Shown here piece after piece: positions 26,665 through 35,368 of a DNA stretch of 64,000 nt; the stretch's first letter is position 1, and each line of letters begins with the position of its first letter. A program made the position numbers and the translations under genes. The notes below the pieces were generated by a model. The model saw only the letters and a list, made by a program, of their open reading frames with translations. It did no database searches and was not told the DNA's origin. Source of the stretch: Nitratireductor soli (GTDB lineage Bacteria > Pseudomonadota > Alphaproteobacteria > Rhizobiales > Rhizobiaceae); the NCBI RefSeq assembly GCF_001050155.1, contig NZ_LFVY01000022.1:17648-81647 (forward strand), in the 5' to 3' direction.

Positions 26665-28347
26665 ATGAGCGAAGCGGAACGCGAAAGCATGGAATTCGAT
26701 GTGGTCATCGTCGGTGCCGGCCCGGCCGGACTGGCCGCGGCGATCAGGCTCAAGCAACTCGATCCAGAGCTTTCCGTGGTCGTTCTGGAAAAGGGCGGCG
26801 AGGTCGGCGCGCACATTCTCTCCGGCGCCGTGGTCGATCCGGTCGGCATCGACCGCCTGCTGCCCGATTGGCGCCAGGAGGAGGATCATCCCTTCAAGAC
26901 CCCGGTGACCGAGGACCGTTTTCTGGTGCTTGGGCCTGCGGGTTCCATGCGCCTGCCGAATTTCATGATGCCGCCCCTGATGAACAATCACGGCAATTAC
27001 GCCGTGTCGCTGGGCAATGTCTGCCGCTGGCTGGCCGGCCATGCCGAGGCGCTGGGCGTCGAAATCTATCCGGGCTTCGCCGCCGCCGAAGTGCTCTACA
27101 ATGATGAGGGCGCGGTGATCGGTGTCGCCACGGGCGACATGGGCGTCGAGCGCGATGGGTCGCACGGCCCGAACTATCAGCCGGGCATGGCTCTGCTCGG
27201 CAAATATGTGCTGATCGGCGAGGGCGTGCGCGGCTCTCTGGCCAAGCTGCTGATCGCCAGGTTCGGTCTCGATGAGAACCGCGAGCCGCAGAAATTCGGC
27301 ATCGGCCTGAAGGAACTCTGGGAGGTCAAGCCGGAAAACCACAAGCCCGGCCTCGTCCAGCATTCGTTCGGCTGGCCGCTCGACATGAAAACCGGCGGCG
27401 GGTCGTTCCTCTATCATCTCGAAAACAACCAGGTGGCGGTCGGTTTCGTTCTCCACCTGAACTACAAGAACCCGTTCCTGTCGCCGTTCCATGAGTTCCA
27501 GCGCTTCAAGACGCATCCGGCGATCCGCGGTGTCTTTGATGGCGCCAAGCGCATCTCCTACGGCGCCCGCGCCATCACCGAGGGCGGCTTCCAGTCGGTG
27601 CCGAAGCTCGTTTTCCCTGGTGGCGCGCTGATCGGCTGCTCGGCCGGCTTCGTCAATGTGCCCCGCATCAAGGGCTCTCACAATGCGGTCCTGTCCGGCA
27701 TGATGGCCGCCGAGCATGTGGTCGAGGCGCTTGCCGCGGGCCGCGGCAACGATACGCTCGAAGCCTATGAGAACGCCTGGCGCGCCTCCGACATCGGCAA
27801 GGACCTGAAGAAGGTGCGCAATGTGAAGCCGCTCTGGTCGCACTTCGGCACGGTGCTCGGTGTCGGCATTGGCGGCTTCGACATGTGGATGAACACGCTG
27901 TTCGGTTTCTCGCTGTTCGGCACCATGAAGCATGGCAAGACCGATGCCGCGGCGCTCGAACCCGCCGCCAATTACAAGCCGATCGACTATCCGAAACCTG
28001 ACGGCGTCCTCACCTTCGACCGCCTGTCCTCGGTGTTCCTGTCCAACACCAATCACGAGGAAGACCAGCCGGTCCACCTGCAGGTGAAGGACATGGACCT
28101 GCAGAAGACGTCGGAATATGCCGTCTATGCCGGCCCGTCGTCGCGCTATTGTCCGGCCGGCGTCTATGAGTGGGTGGATGGGGATGGCAACGCGCTGACC
28201 GACGGCAGCGATGCGGCCGATGCGCGCTTCGTCATCAACGCGCAGAACTGCGTCCACTGCAAGACCTGCGACATCAAGGACCCGAACCAGAACATCAACT
28301 GGGTTCCGCCGCAGGGCGGCGAGGGACCTGTCTATACGGGAATGTAA
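26665..28347 (+). CDS. Electron transfer flavoprotein-ubiquinone oxidoreductase
   Basis: Membrane-associated flavo-iron-sulfur enzyme passing electrons from ETF (fed by acyl-CoA dehydrogenases) to ubiquinone. The 560-residue length is typical. The FAD-binding motif VVIVGAGPAGLAAAIRLKQL is at residues 12-31. The C-terminal 4Fe-4S ligands are visible as SRYCPAGVYEW and NAQNCVHCKTCDIKDP, giving the four cysteines. GGAGG lies just before the ATG. It should receive electrons from isovaleryl-CoA dehydrogenase encoded at 51569-52732, through ETF encoded outside this window. Confidence 0.97.
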   Translation: MSEAERESMEFDVVIVGAGPAGLAAAIRLKQLDPELSVVVLEKGGEVGAHILSGAVVDPVGIDRLLPDWRQEEDHPFKTPVTEDRFLVLGPAGSMRLPNFMMPPLMNNHGNYAVSLGNVCRWLAGHAEALGVEIYPGFAAAEVLYNDEGAVIGVATGDMGVERDGSHGPNYQPGMALLGKYVLIGEGVRGSLAKLLIARFGLDENREPQKFGIGLKELWEVKPENHKPGLVQHSFGWPLDMKTGGGSFLYHLENNQVAVGFVLHLNYKNPFLSPFHEFQRFKTHPAIRGVFDGAKRISYGARAITEGGFQSVPKLVFPGGALIGCSAGFVNVPRIKGSHNAVLSGMMAAEHVVEALAAGRGNDTLEAYENAWRASDIGKDLKKVRNVKPLWSHFGTVLGVGIGGFDMWMNTLFGFSLFGTMKHGKTDAAALEPAANYKPIDYPKPDGVLTFDRLSSVFLSNTNHEEDQPVHLQVKDMDLQKTSEYAVYAGPSSRYCPAGVYEWVDGDGNALTDGSDAADARFVINAQNCVHCKTCDIKDPNQNINWVPPQGGEGPVYTGM

Positions 28348-28352
28348 GCCAA

Positions 28353-29180
28353 TTGTCCGACGAGCACACCACTGTGATCGACGAGGAAGCGCTGGCCGAG
28401 GCCTATAACCGCGCGCTGGCGCTGGAGAAAGCCGGCGATTTCGACGCGGCGGCGACCGCCTATGCCGAGGTGCTGCGGCTCGATCCCGCCGATCATGGCG
28501 GAGCTGCCGTGCGGCTGGCCAGCATGGGACGCGGCGAGACGCCGCCCAAGGCGCCCGACGCCTATGTCGCGACGTTGTTCGATCAGCACGCCGGCGATTT
28601 CGAGAGCATCCTCGTCGACCAGCTCGGCTATGACGTGCCTTTGCTGGTGCGCGAAGCATTGCTCGTGCACGCGCCGGGCCCCTATGCGCGCATGCTGGAT
28701 CTCGGCTGCGGCACCGGCCTTAGCGGGGAGACCCTGCGCGACATGGCTGGCCATATCACCGGCGTCGATCTTTCCGAAACCATGCTCGAAGTGACCGACG
28801 AGAAGGAAATCTACGATGCGCTCTATGCAGGCGAGGCCGTGGACTTCCTGGAAAACGCCGATGTCGAGCCGTTCGATCTCATCACGGCGACGGATGTCCT
28901 GCCCTATGTCGGGCATCTGGAGGCGTTCTTCGCCGGCGTTGCGGCCAGCACCAATCCGCGGGCCGTCTTCGCCTTTTCAAGCGAAACGCTCCCCGATGCG
29001 GTGATGGATGGCCGCCCATTCATGGTCGGCCCGCACCAGCGTTTTGCCCATGCCGAAACCTATCTGCGCGAAACCCTTGCTGCCAACGGCCTTGCCTGCC
29101 TTTGTATCGAGCCCATCACCGTGCGCCACGAAATGGGCCAGCCGGTGCCGGGGCATCTGGTCCTGGCGCGTAAGGGGTAG
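28353..29180 (+). CDS. TPR-containing class I SAM-dependent methyltransferase
   Basis: A 275-residue protein. Residues about 10-55 form a TPR-like pair of helices (LAEAYNRALALEKAGDFDAAATAYAEVLRL). The methyltransferase domain follows with the SAM-binding motif MLDLGCGTGLSGETLRD, the acidic ITGVDLSETML strand and FDLITATDVLPYVG. It starts with TTG 28353, 5 bp after the ETF-QO stop; GTG 28374 is an alternative. The spacing suggests an operon with ETF-QO. The substrate is unknown. Confidence 0.88.
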   Translation: MSDEHTTVIDEEALAEAYNRALALEKAGDFDAAATAYAEVLRLDPADHGGAAVRLASMGRGETPPKAPDAYVATLFDQHAGDFESILVDQLGYDVPLLVREALLVHAPGPYARMLDLGCGTGLSGETLRDMAGHITGVDLSETMLEVTDEKEIYDALYAGEAVDFLENADVEPFDLITATDVLPYVGHLEAFFAGVAASTNPRAVFAFSSETLPDAVMDGRPFMVGPHQRFAHAETYLRETLAANGLACLCIEPITVRHEMGQPVPGHLVLARKG

Positions 29181-29186
29181 GTGCGT

Positions 29187-30206
29187 TCAAGCTGGTGCGC
29201 CGTCGCTCGATCCCGCCTGCAGCACGCCATCCACATCGTCATGCTTGCGCGGCAGCACGCCGAACTCGAACAGCACCGGCAGGTGATCGGAGCCTGTTTC
29301 CCCGAGCCGTTTCACCGAGAGCGGCACGATGCGGCCCTTGGTGAAGATATTGTCGATTGGCAGGCCGGCGATCCGCCGAATGCTTTGAGGAAAGACCGGC
29401 AGGAGCCAGGTCGGACCGATGCCGCTGAGCATCGTCAGTTCGCCGGCGGCGGCCAGGCGCCGGGCAGTCATGCTCCATGGTGTCGCATTCAGGTCCCCTG
29501 CCAGGATCGCCGTGTCGCCCAGTTGCTTGATCGCCGGTATGACGCGGCCCGTCTGCCGGTGTTGCTCGAACGGCCAGGGCCAGCCGAGATGCAGGGCGGC
29601 GACATTGACCGCGCTGCCGCCGAAATTGACAGCGGCCACGGCCATCGATCCGCGATCGTAGCAGGAAGCCGCCGATGGGTGCAGGAATGGCCGGCGCGAC
29701 AGGATCGCCACGCCGCCGATCCGTGCCGGCGGCGGACAGATGATGCGGTAGGGATAGGTCGCTTCGAGAAATTTGAGCTGTTCGACCCACATGCGCGACA
29801 CTTCGTTGAGCGTCACCACGTCGGGACGCGTCTCGCCGATGACGGAAAACACCGCCTTTGGCGTTGCGTTGTCGTAGCGCAGGTTCATCTGCAGCAGCCG
29901 GTAATGTGCTGCAGGAGCGGCTGCCGCTTCGGCCGAGGCTGGCCCGGCCCGCATGCCCGGCGCCAGGGTGGCACTGATTGCCGCCAGGCCAAGCACGGCA
30001 CCGGCCGCGCCGATCTGCCTCCATCCCTTGAAAAAGACCAGCGGCAGCGAAACCAGCGCCAGCAGCAACGCCAGATGCAGGCGGAAATGCGCCATCGAAT
30101 CGAATGCCGGATGAACGCCGCCCCAATAGCCGGCCACCAGCGGAACGCTGATCAGCGTCGCCAGTATGGCCAGGAGTGGTGGGAGCAGGCGGTGAATGTC
30201 GAGCAT
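29187..30206 (-). CDS. Membrane-anchored endonuclease/exonuclease/phosphatase-family protein
   Basis: A 339-residue EEP-fold hydrolase. The N-terminus has three hydrophobic segments (LLPPLLAILATLISVPLVAGY, LHLALLLALVSLPLVFF and IGAAGAVLGLAAISATLA), so the catalytic domain (about 105-320) is membrane-anchored, probably facing the periplasm. Catalytic elements are VVTLNEVSRM (metal-binding Glu), GDLNATPW (Asp/Asn) and GSDHLPV (Asp/His). The family includes phosphodiesterases and phosphatases, and the substrate is unknown. It is convergent with the methyltransferase gene (6-bp gap). Confidence 0.9.
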   Translation of the reverse strand: MLDIHRLLPPLLAILATLISVPLVAGYWGGVHPAFDSMAHFRLHLALLLALVSLPLVFFKGWRQIGAAGAVLGLAAISATLAPGMRAGPASAEAAAAPAAHYRLLQMNLRYDNATPKAVFSVIGETRPDVVTLNEVSRMWVEQLKFLEATYPYRIICPPPARIGGVAILSRRPFLHPSAASCYDRGSMAVAAVNFGGSAVNVAALHLGWPWPFEQHRQTGRVIPAIKQLGDTAILAGDLNATPWSMTARRLAAAGELTMLSGIGPTWLLPVFPQSIRRIAGLPIDNIFTKGRIVPLSVKRLGETGSDHLPVLFEFGVLPRKHDDVDGVLQAGSSDGAPA

Positions 30207-30264
30207 ATGCGCTTCTAACGAATGAAATGTGGTGGGAGCAAGGTCGGCCGCGGTCCGTTACCGG

Positions 30265-31158
30265 TTACGCTGCCCGCGGCGCCAGCGCACGTTCCGACAG
30301 GATCCAGTCGCGGAAGGCGCGAACCCGGACATCGTTCAGCCGCTCCGGCGGATAGACGATGTAATAGGCCTTTATCGCCGGCACGGTGAGGTCGAACGGT
30401 TTTACAAGCGTGCCTGCGGCGAGCTCCTCGTCGGCAAACCCCGAATAGCCCATCACGATGCCCTGGCCGTGGATGGCCGCGACGACAGCCATGGAACAAT
30501 CGGGGAATTTCAGACGCTTCGCCGGCTTTACATCGGTCGCGTCTGCAGCCTCCAGCCAGGTATCCCAATCGTCGTGCGGGCATTCCAGAAGCGTGGCCTT
30601 CGCCAATGCTTCGACCGATGACGCGCCGGCCATCTCTTCCGCCACTGAAGGCGCGCAAAGCGGCGATACGCTGCAACTCAGCACCAGATCCGAACAAAGG
30701 TCCGGCCATGCGCCCAACCCGTGACGCAGCGCCAGATCCGCCTCGCCGGCCGAAAGGTCGGCCAGCCGATTGGTGCTGAGGATCGAGATCTCGATGTCGG
30801 GATGCCGGGTGCGGAAGCGGTCGAAGCGCGGCATCAGCCAGCGCACGCCGATCGACGCGGACAGGCTTACGGTCAGGGGCCGCGACAAGTCGGGACCGAC
30901 AAGCGCGCTCGTCGCCCGGGTCAACTGGGCGAAGGCATCTTCCACGCCGACGCGGTATCGTTGGCCGGCATTGGTCATGCATAGCCCGCTCGCCGTTCGC
31001 CGCAGCAATTGCTTGCCGAGTTCCTCTTCCAGCCCGCGCAGCCTGTGGCTGACGGCGCTCGGCGTGATGCCCAGCAGATCCGCCGCGCCGGCCAGATTGC
31101 CCATCCGCGCCACCGCTTCGAAAGCCTGGAGCCCGCGCAGGGAAGGAAGTCGTCGCAT
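30265..31158 (-). CDS. LysR-family regulator, GcvA-like
   Basis: A 297-residue transcription factor. The N-terminal winged helix-turn-helix begins MRRLPSLRGLQAFEAVARMG, the typical opening of GcvA-like LysR proteins, with AADLLGITPSAVSHRLRGLE as the recognition helix region. The C-terminal co-inducer domain starts near residue 90. ATG 31158 has GGAG six bases upstream; an upstream ATG at 31185 is less likely. Its target is not evident: the divergent side has only a doubtful 68-codon frame and the downstream gene is the EEP protein. Confidence 0.9.
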   Translation of the reverse strand: MRRLPSLRGLQAFEAVARMGNLAGAADLLGITPSAVSHRLRGLEEELGKQLLRRTASGLCMTNAGQRYRVGVEDAFAQLTRATSALVGPDLSRPLTVSLSASIGVRWLMPRFDRFRTRHPDIEISILSTNRLADLSAGEADLALRHGLGAWPDLCSDLVLSCSVSPLCAPSVAEEMAGASSVEALAKATLLECPHDDWDTWLEAADATDVKPAKRLKFPDCSMAVVAAIHGQGIVMGYSGFADEELAAGTLVKPFDLTVPAIKAYYIVYPPERLNDVRVRAFRDWILSERALAPRAA

Positions 31159-31242
31159 CGTCAACTCCGGTTGAGAAAAATTCAAATCCGAACTGAAATC
31201 TTCGCGTTTGCCGATTGGGCATTCTGGCTCGATCTTGCAGCG

Positions 31243-31449
31243 ATGTGTAGAAAATTCTTCAAGAAGCTGATTTCGCGAAAGCCGCGACCTGAAAAGTCCG
31301 CGTCAGCCGACGGCAATGCCGCCGATCCCGCTCGTAAGCTGACCGCCATGCTCATCCCGGGCCCGCCGGGAGCGGCCGACCATCTCATGGGTTCATTGCT
31401 GATGCACGATACGCTGACCCGCCGGCGCCCGCGCGGCAGGCGAGGGTGA
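31243..31449 (+). CDS. Possible small ORF, 68 residues
   Basis: A short frame (MCRKFFKKLISRKPRPEKS...TRRRPRGRRG) in the 350-bp space between lysR and amn, divergent from lysR. The product would be strongly basic at both ends. There is no clear Shine-Dalgarno and no recognised family. Retained as a weak candidate because nothing else explains the space. Confidence 0.22.
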   Translation: MCRKFFKKLISRKPRPEKSASADGNAADPARKLTAMLIPGPPGAADHLMGSLLMHDTLTRRRPRGRRG

Positions 31450-31507
31450 GTGCGCCATCCTCCGCCAGCAGCGGAGCGACGGCCCCGCTCCTCGCATGGG
31501 CGGCTGG

Positions 31508-33007
31508 TTACTGAAACGCTGTCTCGAAGAAACTTCTGAGCTTGCGCGAATGCAGCCGTTCGGGCGGCATGGCCGCCAGTTTCTCCACCGCCCGCATGCC
31601 GATCTTCAGATGCTGCGAGACCTGCCGCTTGTAGAATTCCGTCGCCATGCCCGGCAGTTTCAATTCGCCGTGCAGCGGCTTGTCGGAGACGCACAGAAGC
31701 GTCCCGTAAGGCACGCGGAAGCGGAAGCCGTTGGCGGCGATCGTCGCCGATTCCATGTCGAGCGCGATGGCACGCGACTGCGATAGGCGCTGCACCGGTC
31801 CGCGCTGCTCGCGCAGCTCCCAATTGCGGTTGTCGATGGTGGCGACGGTGCCCGTGCGCATGATGCGCTTCAACTCATAGCCGGAAAGGCCGGTGATCTC
31901 GGCCACCGCTTCCTGCAGCGCCACCTGCACCTCGGCCAGCGCCGGCAGCGGCACCCAGACCGGCAGGTCGTCGTCGAGCACATGGTCTTCGCGCACATAG
32001 GCATGCGCCAGGACGTAGTCGCCCAGCGCCTGTGTGTTCCTGAGGCCGGCGCAATGGCCGAGCATCAGCCAGGCATGCGGCCTGAGGACCGCGATGTGGT
32101 CGGTGATCGTTTTGGCGTTGGACGGCCCGACGCCGATATTGACCATGGTGATGCCGCAATGGTCGTCGCGCGTCAGGTGATAGGCGGGCATTTGCGGCAG
32201 GCGTGCCAGCGTGTTGCTGCTCGGGCTCGTCTCGCCGGCCAGCGTCACGATGTTGCCCGGCTCGACGAACGATGTGTAGCCTTGGCCGCCCTCGGCCATT
32301 ATCTCGCGCGCCAGCGCGCAGAACTCGTCGATGTAGAACTGATAGTTGGTGAACAGAACGAAGTTCTGGAAATGATCGGGCGTCGTTGCCGTGTAGTGAG
32401 CCAGCCGGTGCAGCGAATAGTCGATGCGCTGCGCGGTAAACGGGGCGAGCGGCAGCGGCTCGCCGGGCGGCGCTTCATAGGTGCCGTTGACGATATGGTC
32501 GTCGGTGGCGTTGAGGTCGGGCACGTCGAACAGGTCGCGCAGCGGCCGCTTCAGCCGGTCGGCCACCGAGGCCTCGACATAGGTATCCTTCAGGAAGGCG
32601 AAGTGCAGCGGGATCGGCGTCTCCGATTCCGAAACGGTGATCGGCACGCCGTGATTGCGCAGCACGAGGCCGAGCTGGTCGATCAGATAGTCGTCGAACA
32701 GGTCCGGACGCGTGATCGTCGTGGCGTAGACGCCGGGCGCGGCCACATGGCCATAGGCGAGCCGCGTGTCGATCTGTGCGTAGGAGCCGGTCGCCAGGCT
32801 GATCTCGGGATAGAATGCCCGGTAGCGCCGGTCGCTCTCCCCGCTTTCGGCGAGCTCGACGAAAGCATCGCGCAGGAAGGCGGTGTTGCGCTCGTAAAGC
32901 GCCTTCAGCGCGGCGACCGCCTCGCCGGCGTCCATGAAGCTCTTTCGGGCGAATGGCTCCGGGCAGGAGATCGTTTGGATGGGTTGTGGGTAGATTCGCT
33001 TTTCCAT
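31508..33007 (-). CDS. amn: AMP nucleosidase
   Basis: Cytoplasmic enzyme splitting AMP into adenine and ribose 5-phosphate, used to adjust adenylate pools. The 499-residue length matches the proteobacterial Amn family. An N-terminal regulatory domain (about 1-190, containing IDTRLAYGHVAAPGVYATTITRPDLF) is followed by the phosphorylase-like catalytic domain with MVNIGVGPSNAKTITDH, WLMLGHCAGLR and the conserved ALDMESATIAANGFRFRVPYGTLL stretch. AAGG precedes the ATG. It appears to be a single gene. Confidence 0.96.
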   Translation of the reverse strand: MEKRIYPQPIQTISCPEPFARKSFMDAGEAVAALKALYERNTAFLRDAFVELAESGESDRRYRAFYPEISLATGSYAQIDTRLAYGHVAAPGVYATTITRPDLFDDYLIDQLGLVLRNHGVPITVSESETPIPLHFAFLKDTYVEASVADRLKRPLRDLFDVPDLNATDDHIVNGTYEAPPGEPLPLAPFTAQRIDYSLHRLAHYTATTPDHFQNFVLFTNYQFYIDEFCALAREIMAEGGQGYTSFVEPGNIVTLAGETSPSSNTLARLPQMPAYHLTRDDHCGITMVNIGVGPSNAKTITDHIAVLRPHAWLMLGHCAGLRNTQALGDYVLAHAYVREDHVLDDDLPVWVPLPALAEVQVALQEAVAEITGLSGYELKRIMRTGTVATIDNRNWELREQRGPVQRLSQSRAIALDMESATIAANGFRFRVPYGTLLCVSDKPLHGELKLPGMATEFYKRQVSQHLKIGMRAVEKLAAMPPERLHSRKLRSFFETAFQ

Positions 33008-33099
33008 GACCTTTTATATGGAAATTCCTTGTCTTCTCAAGGCCCGTCGAAAACGCCCGCGGTTTGCTTGCCCGCGGCTTGCTTGAAAGACAAAAACCT

Positions 33100-33300
33100 T
33101 CAGCGCGCCCGCTTCAGGCTCACCATCAGCACAAAGCCGGCGCCGCTCGACTTCTCATAATGGCCCTCGATGATGTTTTCATGGCCGGCGCGCACATTCT
33201 GCACCGCCAGCAGCGGCGAACTGATCACCACAGCCACCGCCAGGCCTTTCGCCATCTGGATCAATGCGTGAAACATGCCTGCCTTCGCCCCGCGCATCAT
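33100..33300 (-). CDS. Small exported protein, unknown (second of a coupled pair)
   Basis: A 66-residue frame from ATG 33300 with a signal-like segment (ALIQMAKGLAVAVVISSPLLA) followed by a short mature part (GHENIIEGHYEKSSGAGFVL). ATG 33276 is an alternative start with AAGG upstream. Its start lies 1 nt after the stop of the 59-residue frame at 33302-33481, suggesting coupled translation. No family recognised. Confidence 0.45.
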   Translation of the reverse strand: MMRGAKAGMFHALIQMAKGLAVAVVISSPLLAVQNVRAGHENIIEGHYEKSSGAGFVLMVSLKRAR

Positions 33301-33301
33301 G

Positions 33302-33481
33302 TCACCAGCGCGCCGCAGGCACACACGCGCCGCTGGGCTGTGTGCCGCAGGCGAATGGCCGGTTGTCCTGCCAGTCATGCGACGGCCGGCTGGCCTCGGC
33401 GACCAGAATGGCAAGCCCCATGCCGAACAGGGCGGTGATCAGGCAGACAATGGTAAAGCGGCGCATCAGCATGGCGTTCAT
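33302..33481 (-). CDS. Small membrane/exported protein, 59 residues, unknown
   Basis: A frame reading MNAMLMRRFTIVCLITALFG and onward: one hydrophobic N-terminal segment (about 8-28) and a short polar tail with two cysteines. ATG 33472 (fourth codon) has the better-spaced AGGG. The stop TGA is separated by one base from the start of the frame at 33300. The two form an apparent mini-operon upstream of and on the same strand as amn. Unknown function. Confidence 0.4.
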   Translation of the reverse strand: MNAMLMRRFTIVCLITALFGMGLAILVAEASRPSHDWQDNRPFACGTQPSGACVPAARW

Positions 33482-33638
33482 CCCTCATTCTTGCCGCAAT
33501 CATGCGGTGGGCCGGCTGAACCGGCTCTGAGAGGGACATTCATCCGTCGTTCAGCAGTGTTAACGGGCCTGTTCCGGCCTGAAGCATTTTTGCAGTCAGG
33601 CGGTTTCACCTGACGTCCGCACAAATGCGGAAAATGAA

Positions 33639-33682
33639 GAGATGGAGCGGGGCAGCGTTTCCATGAAACGATGAACCGATCT
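33639..33682. repeat. Rhizobial palindromic repeat, copy B, upstream of GST
   Basis: This 44-bp stretch matches 10028-10071 at 41 positions and has the same perfect palindrome CGTTTC-CAT-GAAACG. It lies 113 bp before the glutathione transferase start, in the same orientation relative to the gene as copy A to glnE. Confidence 0.7.
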
Positions 33683-33795
33683 TATGGCGGATGGTTTACC
33701 GTCCGCCTTGTTGCAAATTCTTTGAACTTTGCTTACCTGCCTTTTGCTGCCACGATCCTCCCGACCGCGCGGCCCGAAACCTGGAGGCAATACGC

Positions 33796-34497
33796 ATGAC
33801 CACCCAGACCAAGCCGATCGAACTGCATTACTGGCCGACCCCGAATGGATGGAAGATCACCATCTATCTGGAGGAGGCGGGTCTTCCCTACGAGATGCAC
33901 TACGTAAACATCGGCAAGGGTGAGCAGTTCGAGCCGTCTTTCCTGAAGATCGCGCCGAACAACCGCATGCCGGCGATCGTCGATCCCGAGGGGCCGGGCG
34001 GTCAGCCGATCTCGGTTTTCGAATCCGGCGCCATTCTGCAATATCTCGGCCGCAAGACCGGCCAGTTCTACCCGAGCGACGAGCGCGCCCGCGTCGAGGT
34101 CGATCAATGGCTCTTCTGGCAGATGGGCGGGCTGGGGCCGATGGCCGGCCAGGCGCATCATTTCCGCCAATACGCGCCGGAAAAAGTGCCCTACGCCATC
34201 GACCGCTACACCAATGAGGTCAACCGTCTCTACGGCGTCATGAACAGGCGCCTCGCCGACCGCGAATTCCTGGCCGGTGAATACTCGATCGCCGACATGG
34301 CGTCGATCGGCTGGGTCAAGCCACATGAGAACCAAGGCCAGGACCTGAACGATTTCCCCAATCTCAAGCGCTGGTTCGAAACCATCATGGCCCGCCCGGC
34401 CGTCATCCGCGCGCTTGAGGTCGGCCAGGAGCACCGCCGCAACATCGCCGAGGACAAGGAAGCCCAGAAGGTCCTGTTCGGCCAGCGCGCGCGGTAG
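33796..34497 (+). CDS. Glutathione S-transferase family protein (YfcG/YghU-like)
   Basis: A 233-residue glutathione transferase. The N-terminal thioredoxin-like domain has LHYWPTPNGWKITIYLEE, the conserved NNRMPAIVDPEG with its cis-proline, and the glutathione-contacting VFESGAILQYLG. The all-helical C-terminal domain carries FLAGEYSIADMASIGWVKPH. The motif pattern resembles the nu-class YfcG/YghU disulfide-bond oxidoreductases rather than conjugating enzymes. ATG 33796 has GGAGG upstream. Monocistronic, preceded by a palindromic repeat. Confidence 0.93.
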   Translation: MTTQTKPIELHYWPTPNGWKITIYLEEAGLPYEMHYVNIGKGEQFEPSFLKIAPNNRMPAIVDPEGPGGQPISVFESGAILQYLGRKTGQFYPSDERARVEVDQWLFWQMGGLGPMAGQAHHFRQYAPEKVPYAIDRYTNEVNRLYGVMNRRLADREFLAGEYSIADMASIGWVKPHENQGQDLNDFPNLKRWFETIMARPAVIRALEVGQEHRRNIAEDKEAQKVLFGQRAR

Positions 34498-34560
34498 GAC
34501 GCGCGCCATTCCGCAGGGCTGGCTATTCTACTGCGGCGTCGGCGGGCGCTCTTTAACGTC

Positions 34561-34872
34561 GCGTCATCCCCCTACTCCCCGCGTGCGGGGAGTAGGTCCC
34601 GGCAGGGGGATGAGGGACGTGAGCCAGCATTTCTGGTTCGCCCGCTCGTCCCGCTGTCCCCTCGATCTTTGGCGCTCGCCCCTCATCCTCACCTTCTCCC
34701 CGCCAGCAGGGAGAAGGGGTCCTTGACGCTTACGGACCACCTCCACCCGCGTCACCAACTCGAAGCTCAGAGTTCATGACGGGAACGGCTGCATTGTTCC
34801 CAATTGCCTGCAACGGCCAACATGCGATTGCCCTGCCGCTTGCGGGAGAAGGGCCCGGTAAGCGGATGAGGG
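34561..34872. repeat. Mosaic of short palindromes in a gene-free stretch
   Basis: The gap 34498-34899 has no gene but holds at least two clear palindromes and a third related stretch. CTACTCCCCGC-GT-GCGGGGAGTAG (34572-34595) is nested in TCATCCCCCT/AGGGGGATGA (34564-34573/34604-34613). ACCTTCTCCC/GGGAGAAGG lies at about 34691-34718. A CTTGCGGGAGAAGGG...GATGAGGGG stretch lies near 34836-34872. They look like the dispersed intergenic mosaic palindromes of Hyphomicrobiales and may also terminate the convergent GST and DUF2147 transcripts. Confidence 0.6.
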
Positions 34873-34899
34873 GCGGGTGTGGCCGCTGCGCGCCGCCGC

Positions 34900-35244
34900 T
34901 TACAAGCGCGACCAGGTCTGGTTGCGGCAGATCAGCCCGCCCAGCACGCAGCCGCCCATCTTCAGGCTGTTGCCGGAAATGCTGCCCTTGCCATTATAGG
35001 TCTTGTCGTTGGCCGGGTCGGTGATCTTGCCGGTGTATTTGCCTTCGCCGGCAGCCTTGAACGTGCCGATCTTCTTGCCGGCGTGTTGGCCAGTCTTCAG
35101 CGTGATGCAGAAGGAGCCGCCGCACGAGGCGATTTGCGCCGTGCTGCCGGCCTCCGTCTTCCAATTGCCTTCGATCGGATCGGCCATCGCCGCACCCGCG
35201 GTCACGGCCAGCATCGCCGCCACAACAAGAAATCTGCGTATCAT
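34900..35244 (-). CDS. DUF2147-family exported protein
   Basis: A 114-residue secreted protein. A signal peptide (RRFLVVAAMLAVTAGAAMA) leads into the DUF2147 beta-barrel-like domain beginning DPIEGNWKTEAGSTAQIASC, with the internal IGTFKAAGEGKYTGKITDP and the ending GGLICRNQTWSRL. The four cysteines could form disulfides. ATG 35244 has GGGAGG about 11 bases upstream. The family has no settled function. An AT-rich site about 40 bp upstream resembles one before ETF-QO. Confidence 0.88.
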   Translation of the reverse strand: MIRRFLVVAAMLAVTAGAAMADPIEGNWKTEAGSTAQIASCGGSFCITLKTGQHAGKKIGTFKAAGEGKYTGKITDPANDKTYNGKGSISGNSLKMGGCVLGGLICRNQTWSRL

Positions 35245-35282
35245 TTCTTTCGTTCCTCCCGAACAAAGCCGTCCCGTACGGC

Positions 35283-35304
35283 TTACGCAAACGTAAAAGT
35301 AATT
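35283..35304. promoter_or_regulatory. Candidate operator upstream of DUF2147 gene
   Basis: The site begins TTACGCAAACGTAAAAGTAA. It shares ACGT(A/T)AAAGTAAT with the site at 26461-26482 before ETF-QO. Common regulation is only suggested. Confidence 0.3.
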
Positions 35305-35368
35305 CAAACCTCGTCGCGCTGCAATTGCCGTGTGAGCCTTGCATGCAGGATGGTTCGGGTAGGGGCTG

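Noticed and set aside
29181..30218. A 345-codon plus-strand frame
   Set aside because: Antisense to the EEP-family gene with intact catalytic motifs; no family features of its own.
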